Part shown: piece by piece, positions 54,231-63,794 of the stretch | How the letters are laid out: the number at the start of each line of letters is the position of its first letter | How positions within the stretch are numbered: the stretch's first letter is position 1 | Source: an uncultured Cohaesibacter sp. | Lineage (GTDB): Bacteria; Pseudomonadota; Alphaproteobacteria; Rhizobiales; Cohaesibacteraceae | Length of the DNA stretch: 64,000 bases | NCBI RefSeq assembly: GCF_963664735.1 | Contig: NZ_OY761553.1 | Coordinates: forward strand, 1,937,303 to 2,001,302 | Direction of reading: 5' to 3' | Notes under the pieces: model-generated | Databases searched by the model: none | What the model was told of the DNA's origin: nothing | What the model saw: only the letters and a program-made list of their open reading frames with translations | Translations under genes and position numbers: made by a program

Positions 54231-54605
54231 CTATTCCACCAAACCCGTATTCTCTCGCAATTGCTCAATCCGCTTCAGGGTCTCGTGAGACCTGCAGGCA
54301 TTGTAGGCTACTTTATGCAGGGTGCCACCGCGAAAGGGATCCGTAACGCGCATGCACTCTGCATCGCGGAACGGAATCCAGGCTCTCTGGGCATCGCGCA
54401 ATATCTCCTTGCCTGTCTCGTCCAGCTTGTTGCGGAGGCTCTGATATTCTGCATTCAGTTCCTTGTCCGCTTTCATATAGTCATCATAGGCGCATTCGTT
54501 GAGTTCCGATGTGGTGATTGCGTTCTTGCAATCGCGCGCCAAAGCGGGAGCATTCACGACAAGCCCCGTTGCAATGAGTGCTGCCAACATGATTTTTCTA
54601 TTCAA
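54231..54605 (-). CDS. LprI-like (DUF1311) secreted protein
   Basis: A 124-residue exported protein with a signal peptide (IMLAALIATGLVVNAPALA) and a DUF1311/LprI domain: DCKNAITTSELNECAYDDYMKAD and LRDAQRAWIPFRDAEC followed by ACRSHETLKR (two segments cited separately). Four Cys are placed to form two disulfides. Relatives inhibit lysozyme; that role is possible here. The start codon appears to be TTG at 54605, with GGAGG 8 bases upstream. Confidence 0.82.
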   Translation of the reverse strand: MNRKIMLAALIATGLVVNAPALARDCKNAITTSELNECAYDDYMKADKELNAEYQSLRNKLDETGKEILRDAQRAWIPFRDAECMRVTDPFRGGTLHKVAYNACRSHETLKRIEQLRENTGLVE

Positions 54606-54688
54606 CGCCTTCGCCTCCCCGCAGAATCAATCAAGAATTGTTATTTTTATTGTAACAATCAAATCCAGTCTGGACAATGCGGGCCTTC

Positions 54689-55531
54689 TCACCCCAGATC
54701 GATTGCCGCGCCGTGTCGGTGCACGGCTTCAACGCGCGCACCGGGGGTATCCGAGCCTGCATCATGTAGGGCGATCGTTGGCAAAAGACGAAATGGTGCG
54801 CGGGATTGCTTTCTGCCTTGCACCACCACGCGATGGGCCGCCTCCCCTTCTCTTGCGGAGAAAGGCTGCACGGTGATGCCACCGAAACGGCCTTCCATCA
54901 GCTTTAATAGCGCGGGCAGCTCATCGGCCCGCTGGACCACCGTGAAGGTACCCTTGCTTTTCAGAATGGAAACTGCCGTGCGAAACCAAGGCTCCATGCC
55001 CTCATCGGTGAGCATGTGCGCGGTCGCGCGGGCCTCGTTTGGCGAGGTCTGAAAGCGTTCGGGTTGATAATAGGGCGGATTGGCGATGACGTGATCGGCC
55101 AGATTTTCAATAAGGCCCGCCTCTTTGCGAGCCTCGCCCCTCAGAGATACATCTGAGCAGATGACCGAAGCCGCGGAAAGATGCTCGACCGAGCGCGCCA
55201 TATTGGCAGCCGCCATGGCGGCCACGTCCGGATCGATCTCGACGGCCAGCAGGCGCAATGCTCCCACCCGCACCGCAACACAAAGCCCGGCAGCTCCGAC
55301 ACCGGACCCCAGATCCACGACCAAATCTCCGGCCTTTGCCGGTGTACAGGCGGCAAGCAATACGGCATCGGTGCCTGACCGGTGGTGGCCTTTTCTTGGC
55401 TGCAACAGAGAGATGCGCCCCCCCAGGAAATCATCCTCGCTCATCGTGCCAGCATCGGGCGAGCAGAGAGGGGCAATGGTGGGCACATCAGTCAGCAAGG
55501 CAGGCGGGCTTTGAAGCGATGACGCTGGCAT
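54689..55531 (-). CDS. tRNA1(Val) adenine-N6 methyltransferase-like protein
   Basis: A 280-residue SAM-dependent methyltransferase of the TrmN6/YfiC type. It has DFLGGRISLLQPRKGHHRSGTDAVLL, the SAM-binding motif VVDLGSGVGAAGLCVA and the catalytic VIANPPYYQPE (Asn-Pro-Pro-Tyr). E. coli YfiC modifies A37 of tRNA1(Val). The ATG follows AAGGA at 7 bases. The DUF2007 gene lies 20 bases upstream on the same strand and is probably in the same operon. Confidence 0.88.
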   Translation of the reverse strand: MPASSLQSPPALLTDVPTIAPLCSPDAGTMSEDDFLGGRISLLQPRKGHHRSGTDAVLLAACTPAKAGDLVVDLGSGVGAAGLCVAVRVGALRLLAVEIDPDVAAMAAANMARSVEHLSAASVICSDVSLRGEARKEAGLIENLADHVIANPPYYQPERFQTSPNEARATAHMLTDEGMEPWFRTAVSILKSKGTFTVVQRADELPALLKLMEGRFGGITVQPFSAREGEAAHRVVVQGRKQSRAPFRLLPTIALHDAGSDTPGARVEAVHRHGAAIDLG

Positions 55532-55551
55532 AGGGGATTCCTTGCAGGCTC

Positions 55552-55794
55552 TTAGTTGTTGCTGTCGTTGGACCAGTCGACTTCCTTGTCCAAGCCAGCA
55601 TCTCGCAACAGACTGCGTGCCCTCTCGAAATGGGCCTCATCCACCAACAGGCGGCGAGCAAGTGAATTGATCATGCTGCCATATAGGGTGCTCATATTAT
55701 GATCCAGCGACTGGAAGGGAATGCCTGCATCCTTCAATAGAGACTCGACAAAGGAAAGGGTCACCAGATTGTTGGTCTTCATGAGTTCTTTCAC
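55552..55794 (-). CDS. DUF2007 family protein
   Basis: An 80-residue protein matching DUF2007: KELMKTNNLVTLSFVESLL, then DAGIPFQSLDHNMSTLYGS and RRLLVDEAHFERARSLLRDAG. The family is small, soluble and of unknown function, sometimes described as a putative signal-transducing protein. The start is taken as GTG at 55794 because AAAGGA lies 7 bases upstream and the protein length is then normal. It precedes the methyltransferase gene and is divergent from ispB. Confidence 0.85.
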   Translation of the reverse strand: MKELMKTNNLVTLSFVESLLKDAGIPFQSLDHNMSTLYGSMINSLARRLLVDEAHFERARSLLRDAGLDKEVDWSNDSNN

Positions 55795-56122
55795 GCCAGC
55801 ATCCTTTTGCTCGGAGCGAAGAAAATCCGCACATTCATCCGTTCGGCGCCCCGTGCGGGGAACCATAAATTGAATGCTCTGCAGTGAAAAGGCTTTTGTG
55901 CAAAGAATAAACCTGCATGAGGGAAGATGGCTCCCAGATCCGATGGTCGGTTGTGACAAGAAACATGGCCTAATTGAAGTGGGCCTAGACTAAAAATTCA
56001 GGCAAAGTTGAGAAATTTGACGTGATTAAGTAACAATCTTGGGTCCTGCCCCTTGTCGTTGCGGAGCGAGCCGCCTATTCTCGCGACCGAAATCGAAAAG
56101 ACACATAATTTGGAGCCGCTGC

Positions 56123-57148
56123 GTGAGCGTTGTCCTTCCTCAGACTGAAGCAAACAAGTCCCAAGCCAGCATTCAACCGCTTATCGATCTTGTCAAACAG
56201 GACATGGGCCGGGTGAATGACCTCATTATCGAAAAGGCAGGCTCGGACGTTGAAATGATCCCGGAAGTGGCCAAGCATCTGATTGATTCAGGTGGCAAAC
56301 GTCTACGCCCCATGCTGACTTTGGCAGCGGCCAACATGTGCCAATATGATGGTTCCTCTGATGGCCATGTGAAGCTGGCCATGGCTGTTGAATTCATGCA
56401 CACGGCAACCCTTCTGCATGACGATGTTGTCGACGAAAGCGACATGCGCAGAGGCAAGCTTGCTGCCCGTATGCTTTGGGGCAATCAGGCCAGCGTGCTG
56501 GTGGGGGACTTCCTGTTGGGTCAAGCCTTCCGCGTAATGGTGGATGTTGGCTCGATACGGGCGCTGGATGTTCTTTCAACCGCGGCCTGCGTTATCGCCG
56601 AGGGCGAGGTATTGCAGCTCTCTGTAGCGCAAAATATGAAAACTTCCGTTGATGAATATATGCAGGTCATCCGCTCCAAGACGGCGGCCCTTTTTGCGGC
56701 AGCTTGTGAGGTCGGACCAATCATTGCGGGTAGTGACGAAACCAGGATCTCGGCCCTGCGCGACTATGGCATGGAGCTGGGCAACGCATTTCAGCTGATC
56801 GACGACGCACTTGATTATGGCGGCTCGGCAGCAGCACTTGGCAAGAATGTCGGCGACGATTTCCGCGAAGGTAAAATCACGCTGCCGGTCATCCTAGCCT
56901 ATGAGCGTGGAAACGAAGAGGAAAAGGCCTTCTGGAAGCGTGTCATGGAAGAGCGCAAGGATGTGACTGACGGTGCCCTCGAATATGCCATGGGATTGCT
57001 CAAAAAAACCAATGCACTGGAAGACACTCTCAAGCAGGCCAGAACGCATGGCGCAACCGCGATCAAGTCGCTGGATGTGTTTGAAGACAGTGCCTACAAG
57101 TCAGCTCTTATCGATGCTGTGGAGTTCTGTATTGCAAGAGGCCATTAA
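56123..57148 (+). CDS. ispB: Polyprenyl diphosphate synthase (octaprenyl type)
   Basis: A 341-residue trans-prenyltransferase that builds the quinone side chain. It has both Asp-rich motifs: LLHDDVVDESDMRRG and QLIDDALDYGG, plus GGKRLRP at the N-terminal side. The GTG at 56123 is preferred with GGAG 7 bases upstream; the frame is open to 56039. Chain length (C40 or C50) cannot be read from the sequence. The divergent DUF2007-methyltransferase pair is a conserved neighbour in Rhizobiales. Confidence 0.92.
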   Translation: MSVVLPQTEANKSQASIQPLIDLVKQDMGRVNDLIIEKAGSDVEMIPEVAKHLIDSGGKRLRPMLTLAAANMCQYDGSSDGHVKLAMAVEFMHTATLLHDDVVDESDMRRGKLAARMLWGNQASVLVGDFLLGQAFRVMVDVGSIRALDVLSTAACVIAEGEVLQLSVAQNMKTSVDEYMQVIRSKTAALFAAACEVGPIIAGSDETRISALRDYGMELGNAFQLIDDALDYGGSAAALGKNVGDDFREGKITLPVILAYERGNEEEKAFWKRVMEERKDVTDGALEYAMGLLKKTNALEDTLKQARTHGATAIKSLDVFEDSAYKSALIDAVEFCIARGH

Positions 57149-57495
57149 GGCTCACCCGATTTTATAGACAAATGGCGCTTTGATCGAGCGCCTTTTAAAT
57201 CAGAATAGCTTGAAACAAAGATCATTTACCGCTCATTGCGAGAGGAAAATGCTCAATGGTTCCCGTTCCTTTGATATTGATTTTTAATCGATCTTTGTTG
57301 TGTACAGGGACCACCTGGAGGACTTGATAGCCAGCCTCAAAAAAGCCATGCTACACTTCTAATTGAAGAACGAACAGATCGGTCAGATGTCCGGCCATTT
57401 TATTCAAGAAGCGCTTTGAGAGATTGGCTCGTTCGACGCTGACACAATTGCAAGGGCAATATTGCTTCAGATTGCGCAACAACAAGGCTGACTAA
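57149..57495. other. Intergenic, no gene seen
   Basis: About 350 bases between ispB and the TPR gene. I see neither a clear terminator for ispB nor a defined promoter. Confidence 0.4.
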
Positions 57496-59430
57496 ATGCA
57501 CTTTCGATTTTCCCTCAAGATGTTTCGAAATCACCTTCTGACCAGCGTTTTGGGATTTGCCCTGCTGGCAGGGTCGGCCTCTCTTGCTGGCGCAGTCACT
57601 GAAGATGTTCAAGATGAGCCCGTTTCTGTGCCTGAAGCCTTGGCCGATGTGCCGACAACTCTTACCGGGACTTACCTTTCTGCCCGTTTGGCTCAGGAAG
57701 AAGACGATTTGGAGCTGGCAGCCCATTTCTATGCGCAGGCCCTTGAGAAAGACCCGGAAAATCCCCTCTTGCTGGAACGTAATTTCGCGCTGACCCTTGC
57801 GGTTGGCAATCACGACCAAGCCTTCGCGCTTGCCGACAAGCTGGCTGTAATGAGCAACCAGAAGGCTGCCGATCAAAATCAGGCGACCACCGAAACTGAA
57901 CCGACCGATGAGGACGAGGATGATTCGGACGCGACCGCCTTTCTTGATGGCCGCATCGCCCCAATGGTGCATCTGGCATTGGGGGTAAAGGCTCTCAAGG
58001 GACGGAATTACTCCAGCGCGTCCATCCAGTTCCAAAGCGGCATGAATGTCATCAGAGACAACCCAGTACCTCTGATCGGTGGCGCCCCTACCCGCAACAG
58101 CCTCAATGATCCGCGTCTGCTGAGCGCTTCTGCCCAGTATGGTCCTTTTGCCCTCATCGCCCAGACGGTGCTGGATGCATGGTCGTTGATCGGGCAAGAC
58201 CGCACGAAGCTTGACGAAGCGCTGAAATTGCTCAAGGCCGATGAAGAAAGCGAGGTAAACCAGTTTTTCTTCTCGCTTCATGCCGGCCTCGTGGCCGCCT
58301 ATGCCAAGGATTACACGAAAGCGGCCGCCCTGTTGCAGCAGAGCCTTGATGCTGATCCCAATTCGCTGGCGACGGCAACCGAGCTGGTCAACACCCTGCT
58401 GAAAGCAGGCAACGAAGACCGGGCGAAAAAAGTCTTGCAGGACTTCAAGGCGAGCGCCGCTGACAGCGAGGAGAAGCAGTGGCTACAGGACACTTTCAGC
58501 GCCATGAAGCCGATTGCCAGTTCCGTCAGGACGCCTCAGGATGGCGCCGCCGAGTTTTTCTCCACGCTGGGCAACGCCCTAACCGAGGAAGGCGCGGTTG
58601 AAGGCGGAGCTCTCTATTTGCAATTTGCAGACTATCTGAGGCCGAAAAACGACTATACTGCATTTTCGCTGGGGCGGTTGTTCGAGCACATCGACAAGAG
58701 TGATGCGGCCTTGGCGCATTACGATACCATCCAGCCGCAAAGCGCGGTCTACAAGAAGGCTCAACGTCGTGCCGCCTTCGTTCTGGCGCGAGAAGACCGC
58801 TCGGATGAAGCCATCGAGCGCCTGAAAACCCTGCTTGAGGGCAATTACAGCGATTTGGAAACCGTATCGGTTCTCTCGCGGGTCTACCAATCTGAAAAGC
58901 GTTTTCAGGATGCAGTCAACATCCTCACGCGGGGCATCGATAGCATCAAGGTCAAACGCGACATTCACTGGTCGCTCTATTTCTTGCGCGGATCCGCCTA
59001 TGATCAGCTCAAGGATTGGCCGAATACGGAAAAGGACATGAAGGCTGCCCTGAAGCTGTTCCCGAACCAGCCGACTGTGCTCAACTATCTGGGCTACAGC
59101 TGGGTTGACCGCGGCTTGCATCTTGACAAGGCCATCGAAATGATCCGGCAGGCGGTTGCCCTACGGCCATTTGACGGCTTCTTTGTCGATTCTCTTGGCT
59201 GGGCACATTACCGGCTCAAGCAATATGACACGGCGGTCAATTTCATGGAACGTGCGGTGGAGCTCAGACCAGAAGATCCGACCATCACCGATCATCTGGG
59301 TGATGCCTATTGGCGTGTAGGACGCAAGAACGAGGCCGTGTTCCAGTGGCAACGGGTCAAGACCATGCAGCCGGACGACAAATTGCTGGAATCCGTAAAT
59401 GACAAGATTGAAAATGGACTCAAGGATTAA
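57496..59430 (+). CDS. Exported tetratricopeptide repeat protein
   Basis: A 644-residue protein with a signal peptide (hydrophobic LLTSVLGFALLAGSASLAGA) and multiple TPR units across its length, clearest near the C-terminus: YLGYSWVDRGLHLDKAIEMI, DSLGWAHYRLKQYDTAVNFM and DHLGDAYWRVGRKNEAVFQW. An acidic insertion (TEPTDEDEDDSDA) follows the first repeats. TPR proteins next to ispB and ispE are common in Rhizobiales; the role is unknown, perhaps in the envelope. AAGG lies 8 bases before the ATG. Confidence 0.85.
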   Translation: MHFRFSLKMFRNHLLTSVLGFALLAGSASLAGAVTEDVQDEPVSVPEALADVPTTLTGTYLSARLAQEEDDLELAAHFYAQALEKDPENPLLLERNFALTLAVGNHDQAFALADKLAVMSNQKAADQNQATTETEPTDEDEDDSDATAFLDGRIAPMVHLALGVKALKGRNYSSASIQFQSGMNVIRDNPVPLIGGAPTRNSLNDPRLLSASAQYGPFALIAQTVLDAWSLIGQDRTKLDEALKLLKADEESEVNQFFFSLHAGLVAAYAKDYTKAAALLQQSLDADPNSLATATELVNTLLKAGNEDRAKKVLQDFKASAADSEEKQWLQDTFSAMKPIASSVRTPQDGAAEFFSTLGNALTEEGAVEGGALYLQFADYLRPKNDYTAFSLGRLFEHIDKSDAALAHYDTIQPQSAVYKKAQRRAAFVLAREDRSDEAIERLKTLLEGNYSDLETVSVLSRVYQSEKRFQDAVNILTRGIDSIKVKRDIHWSLYFLRGSAYDQLKDWPNTEKDMKAALKLFPNQPTVLNYLGYSWVDRGLHLDKAIEMIRQAVALRPFDGFFVDSLGWAHYRLKQYDTAVNFMERAVELRPEDPTITDHLGDAYWRVGRKNEAVFQWQRVKTMQPDDKLLESVNDKIENGLKD

Positions 59431-59447
59431 GCCTCATCAGGCTTTTT
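59429..59447 (+). terminator. Short Rho-independent terminator
   Basis: AAGCC and GGCTT around a 6-base loop followed by T, starting at the last bases of the TPR stop codon. The stem is short, so efficiency is uncertain. Confidence 0.5.
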
Positions 59448-59893
59448 CCATTGCGTGATTTTTAGGGGCTCATTGTTTACCAGCCCCCAAAGCCATGCCA
59501 TTTTCATGTTGGTCATGTTTTTTTCTTCGCCCAAAATCTCAGATTAGACATATTGCCCACCCCTTCACCACAGGGTATTTTGGGGACAATTACGGCCCCG
59601 AAAATGCATTTGCATGGCAGAAAACGGCTTGGATCGGCAACCCTTTAGGGTTTACGTATTTATCCAAAGGACCAGCTGCAGTATAGACAAGTCCGGTTGA
59701 TGTTCATATGCTTGCAAGAAAAGGTGGAATCTGATTTGGCCACCTGTTTCCAGATTTGATCACCAAAAGAATGCCAAGTTATTTGGTAATCAGAATCGCG
59801 ACAGCGGGGCCAGAATCACTTTAAGTTTGTTTTGTAGCAGAACTGAAGAGAGTATCGACAACCACCATAAGTACCTGAGACAGATAAAGAGCT
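59448..59893. other. Intergenic, no gene seen
   Basis: A gap of about 450 bases before ispE. Small palindromes such as AACCCTTTAGGGTTT (about 59640-59655) are present, and one copy of AAAGGACCAGC (about 59666), but without the flanking stem seen in the array at 26328. Confidence 0.4.
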
Positions 59894-60778
59894 ATGACGA
59901 ACACGTCACCAGATCAGTCCATTCTCACATTTACGGCTCCAGCCAAGATCAATTTGGCCTTGCATATCGTTGGTCAAAGGGAAGATGGATATCATTTGCT
60001 GGACTCATTGGTGGTTTTCGGCGGCGCTGAAGACCGTATTGTCTTCAAACCTTCCAACCATTTGCATCTGTCGGTCAATGGCCCCTTTGCGCAAGGGCTT
60101 AGACAGGAGCCTGATAATTTGATGGTTCGCGCCGCTCGCCTCTTGGCAACCGAGCTTAATTGCCCGGCTGAAGCCGATATGGTGCTGGAAAAGCATCTGC
60201 CAATTTCGGCAGGCATCGGAGGTGGCTCATCGGACGCGGCGGCGGCTCTGCTCGGACTGCTGCGCCTTTGGCAGCGTACGATCAATGATGACAAGTTGCG
60301 CAGCATTGCTTTGAAGCTGGGAGCAGATGTGCCGATGTGCCTTGAGGGTTCCTGCATTGTCGCACAGGGCATCGGCGATGAATTGCATGCCGGGCCTCGC
60401 TTGCCAACCAATCTGGGCATGGTTCTCATCAATCCTCGCGTGCCTATTTCCACCCCCAGCATCTTCAAGAAACTGAAGCACAAGAATAACAGCCCAATGG
60501 GGCCTGCTCCTTCCGCTTTTCTTTCAGCCGTTGCGCTGGCTGATTGGCTGGACGATCAGCGCAATGATCTCGAAATGGCTGCCATAGAGCAAGCGCCGGT
60601 TATCGAAACAGTGCTTCAGGCGCTGGAAGATGACGGGGACTGCCTGTTTGCGCGCATGTCCGGCTCGGGGGCCACTTGTTATGGCTTGTTTGCGACGGTA
60701 AAGCACGCAGAATATGCCGCCCGCCGGATGGCCTTTTCCCATCCGAACTGGTGGGTGAGCCACGGCGGCGTGAAATAA
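59894..60778 (+). CDS. ispE: 4-diphosphocytidyl-2-C-methyl-D-erythritol kinase
   Basis: A 294-residue GHMP kinase of the non-mevalonate isoprenoid pathway. It has TAPAKINLALHIVGQREDGYH at the N-terminus (core PAKINLALHIVG), the ATP loop LPISAGIGGGSSDAAAALLGL and the C-terminal ARMSGSGATCYGLF. It phosphorylates CDP-methylerythritol. The ribosome site is weak. It stands with ispB and the TPR gene, so prenyl precursor and prenyl chain synthesis lie together. Confidence 0.95.
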   Translation: MTNTSPDQSILTFTAPAKINLALHIVGQREDGYHLLDSLVVFGGAEDRIVFKPSNHLHLSVNGPFAQGLRQEPDNLMVRAARLLATELNCPAEADMVLEKHLPISAGIGGGSSDAAAALLGLLRLWQRTINDDKLRSIALKLGADVPMCLEGSCIVAQGIGDELHAGPRLPTNLGMVLINPRVPISTPSIFKKLKHKNNSPMGPAPSAFLSAVALADWLDDQRNDLEMAAIEQAPVIETVLQALEDDGDCLFARMSGSGATCYGLFATVKHAEYAARRMAFSHPNWWVSHGGVK

Positions 60779-60832
60779 CCCGGACAGCCAGAGCTTGACC
60801 ATTCGACATGCAGGAGCACTGCGCCGAGAGCC

Positions 60833-62272
60833 TTATTCTTGCGAGCTGCTTTCTCTATTTCCCCGCTTGCGAATAAGGCGTTCTTTCAGTCTGTGCATGG
60901 ACCACCAGATAAACCCGCCAACTGGCACCACAAGAGCGGCAGCCACCAGGCTCTTTTCCACATGGACGAGCTTTGCGAAAGGTGTCAGCAAATAGGTCAG
61001 CAGGCTCACCGCATAGTAGGAAATAGCCACGACCGATAGCCCTTCAACGGTTTCCTGCAATCGTGCCTGCAAGGCGGCGCGTCGGTCCATCTGGCCAAGC
61101 AGGCGACGGTTCTGGTCGGTTGTGGTCACCTGTACTCGCGTTCCCAGCAAGTCCGAAGCATGGGACGCGCGAAAGGTGAGATCATCAAGCTGATATTGAG
61201 CAGAGCGGCAGGTCCGCATGTTTGGCAAATAGCGGCGTTTCATGAATTCGGAGAAGAGCTGCCGCTCCAGAATACGGCTTTCGCGCAAAAGCTCGATGCG
61301 CTGCATGACCAGCTCTTCATAAGCACGACCGGCATTAAATCGGGAAGAACTGCTGGTGGACAGCATCGAGAGCTTGGCGGAAATATCCAGAAGCTCATCA
61401 AGGACCGCCTTGTCGCTCTCCTTGGCATCGCTGATCTTGGCAACGGTGTTACTGAGCTTGCTGTTCAGCTCTTTGATACGGCCCAATATCTCGCGGGCGA
61501 CAGGCAATGTCAGCATAGACATGGCCCGATAGGTTTCCACCTCCAGAAAACGCTGGAGCACTCGGCCCAACCGTCCCGTTCCGATGTCATTGCAGGCCAG
61601 AACGGCCAGACGAATCTGCCCGCGGTCATCAAGATCGAAATCTGCGGCAATCGCGACGTCGCCATCACTGACATAAGCTGCTGCAAAGCCAGATGCCGAG
61701 CCAAACCAGCTATGCACAACGCCGGACATCTGATCATCAAGCTCAGCCTTATTGGCGACATTCTCGATGCGGGCCGATACGGATGAAACAATCCTGCCAG
61801 GAAAGGCGCTTAGCCAGTCGATCGTGAAATGGGCATGCAAGTCCGTGGCAAAGCTATCTGGTCCCAAATGCTCGGGCCGCGGGGCATAGGTATATAGGGT
61901 GTAGGTGGCAAATTCGGTATGATTCTCCCATTTGAGGATCATGTTGCCAAGTTCGGCGATATGATAAACCGCCTCGTCTCGAGGGGGCTCAGCATCAAAC
62001 GGCCCTAGAAAGGCAATCAACTGCTCACGGGCCAGTTGCGGCGTGTGAATGCCATCTTCTTCGGGCTTCAGCGCAATGAAGGCCAATCGGCTGGGGGAAG
62101 CCAGTTCCAGAAAGGGCCGAGCGTGCATTTCACGAATCATCGGCGCACGCAGAGAGTGGTTGAGATGGGCTTTCAGCGGACTCTTCCAGCTTTCCACTGC
62201 AGACGACGCAAGGGGCATCCCGTCAGTCAGGTCTTCTCGTGATGGAGTTTCTGCCACTATTTTGATCCCCAT
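60833..62272 (-). CDS. DUF3422 family membrane protein
   Basis: A protein of about 479 residues with a conserved N-terminal start REMHARPFLELASPSRLAFIAL, a long soluble middle with coiled-coil character (ILGRIKELNSKLSNTVAKI), and two membrane helices near the C-terminus (ISYYAVSLLTYLL and SLVAAALVVPVGGFIWW). The family is widespread in proteobacteria and its function is unknown. The start is uncertain: TTG 62350, ATG 62272 and ATG 62218 are in frame, none with a strong ribosome site. Confidence 0.8.
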   Translation of the reverse strand: MGIKIVAETPSREDLTDGMPLASSAVESWKSPLKAHLNHSLRAPMIREMHARPFLELASPSRLAFIALKPEEDGIHTPQLAREQLIAFLGPFDAEPPRDEAVYHIAELGNMILKWENHTEFATYTLYTYAPRPEHLGPDSFATDLHAHFTIDWLSAFPGRIVSSVSARIENVANKAELDDQMSGVVHSWFGSASGFAAAYVSDGDVAIAADFDLDDRGQIRLAVLACNDIGTGRLGRVLQRFLEVETYRAMSMLTLPVAREILGRIKELNSKLSNTVAKISDAKESDKAVLDELLDISAKLSMLSTSSSSRFNAGRAYEELVMQRIELLRESRILERQLFSEFMKRRYLPNMRTCRSAQYQLDDLTFRASHASDLLGTRVQVTTTDQNRRLLGQMDRRAALQARLQETVEGLSVVAISYYAVSLLTYLLTPFAKLVHVEKSLVAAALVVPVGGFIWWSMHRLKERLIRKRGNRESSSQE

Positions 62273-62400
62273 GTCCGCAGTTGCTGAGTTGCTTGGGCTT
62301 TTGGTTGCCTTCGTTGACCCTAGTAAGCCGGGGAAGGCATTTCTGGTCAAGACAGAATAATGCCTGTTCGTGACAATAATTCAAAAGAGCCGACAGCGGA

Positions 62401-63063
62401 TCATTCTTGCTCAAGCACCATGCGGGCAAGCGGCAGGGCAATGAAGACGGCCAGCAACTGGCAAAGGGCAAAAAGCAATCCATCCTGAAGACGAAGACCT
62501 GCATAGGTATCGGAGAAGCCACGGGCGATAGACACGGCGGGATTGGCAAAACAGGTGGAAGAGGTAAACCATATGGCTGCCGTCACATAGAGCGAGACAG
62601 CACTGGGTATCGCCTCTGGCCTGGAGCGCTGACAAATAAAAATGGTGAGCAACAAGCCGCCCGTAGCGACCAGCTCGGCAACCCATTGCTCCACCCCGAA
62701 GCGCTGGTTCTGCGCCATGGAAACGATGGTCTCTGCGAACATGAAATTCGCAAGCATGGTTCCGGCGATGCCCCCCAAAATCTGCATTGCCACAAAAAGG
62801 AAAGCCTTGGAGATGGGAAATTCCCTGCGCAGGACAAAAGCCAATGTAACGGCGGGATTGAAATGAGCGCCAGAAATGGGCCCATACATGGTGATGAGTA
62901 CGAAGAGAATTGCAGCTGGCGGCAAGGTGTTGCCGAAAAGAGCCACACCTGCATTATCGGGAGAAAGCCCTCCGGTCATGATGCCAGAGCCGATAATGGT
63001 GCAAAGTAGTGTTCCCGTGCCCAAGAATTCAGCCAGCAGCTGAGCTCTCAGAGTATAAGTCAT
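62401..63063 (-). CDS. aqpS: Aquaporin-type arsenite channel
   Basis: A 220-residue MIP-family channel with six membrane helices and two half-helix motifs, GAHFNPAVTLAF and CFANPAVSIARGF. It lies 6 bases after arsC, in the position of AqpS in the ars operon of Sinorhizobium meliloti, where arsenite produced by ArsC leaves the cell through the channel down its gradient. The ribosome site overlaps the end of arsC. No ArsB or Acr3 pump is seen in the window. Confidence 0.88.
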   Translation of the reverse strand: MTYTLRAQLLAEFLGTGTLLCTIIGSGIMTGGLSPDNAGVALFGNTLPPAAILFVLITMYGPISGAHFNPAVTLAFVLRREFPISKAFLFVAMQILGGIAGTMLANFMFAETIVSMAQNQRFGVEQWVAELVATGGLLLTIFICQRSRPEAIPSAVSLYVTAAIWFTSSTCFANPAVSIARGFSDTYAGLRLQDGLLFALCQLLAVFIALPLARMVLEQE

Positions 63064-63069
63064 TTCCTG

Positions 63070-63570
63070 CTAGTCTCCGGTTGCGCCCGAGAAACTGCCT
63101 ATCTCCTGCATGGCGGCTGTCAGTCGGTCCGGCTCCATGGTTTCGATTGGCAGTGCAACGAATCTTCCGATGCGATCTGACAATTGCGCATAAGCGGTGA
63201 GAAATGCAAGCTGCATATCCTTGTCGTCGCCAACTTCTGCGGCGGGATCAGGGATACCCCAATGGGCCAGTGCGGGTTCTCCCGGCCAAACCGGACAGAG
63301 TTCTCCGGCGGCGCGATCACAAACGGTTATAATGTAATCCATCTGCGGGGCGCCCTCGCGACAGAATTCACTCCAGTTTTTTGAACGCAAGCGGCAGATT
63401 GGATAGCCGAACTGTTCGAGAAGCTGAATGGCCCATGGATTGGGCTGGCCTGCGGGCTGACTGCCAGCAGAGAAAGCATTGAACCGCCCTTGCCCCATGC
63501 GCCCCAAAATCGCCTCCGCCATGATGGATCGAGAGGAATTTCCGGTACAAAGAAAAAGGATATTTCGCAT
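63070..63570 (-). CDS. arsC: Arsenate reductase, low-molecular-weight phosphatase type
   Basis: A 166-residue enzyme that reduces arsenate to arsenite. The catalytic loop is LFLCTGNSSRSIMAEA (Cys-x5-Arg), as in thioredoxin- or glutaredoxin-linked ArsC enzymes related to low-molecular-weight tyrosine phosphatases; the Asp general-acid region is HWGIPDPAAEVGDD. Further Cys residues (VCDRAAGELCPV) may take part in the thiol relay. The ATG at 63570 follows GAGGGAG at 6 bases. Confidence 0.9.
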   Translation of the reverse strand: MRNILFLCTGNSSRSIMAEAILGRMGQGRFNAFSAGSQPAGQPNPWAIQLLEQFGYPICRLRSKNWSEFCREGAPQMDYIITVCDRAAGELCPVWPGEPALAHWGIPDPAAEVGDDKDMQLAFLTAYAQLSDRIGRFVALPIETMEPDRLTAAMQEIGSFSGATGD

Positions 63571-63794
63571 TTGGTGCTCCCTCGCACTGCAAAAGTTGGG
63601 ACGAGACGGGTTATGTCGTGCTGTAGCCCAGCACACACCATATTTTCAGCGCGATTGATACTAACCTATTTGCCTAGCGCATTTTAACAAGCGCAGTGAT
63701 ACCACCTTGCACCCACTGAGTGTAGTTGCAGATTTAGCCTTTTAATATTTATCAGACCATTTCTCGCATCCGCAAAGGCTAATTCATCTGCAGC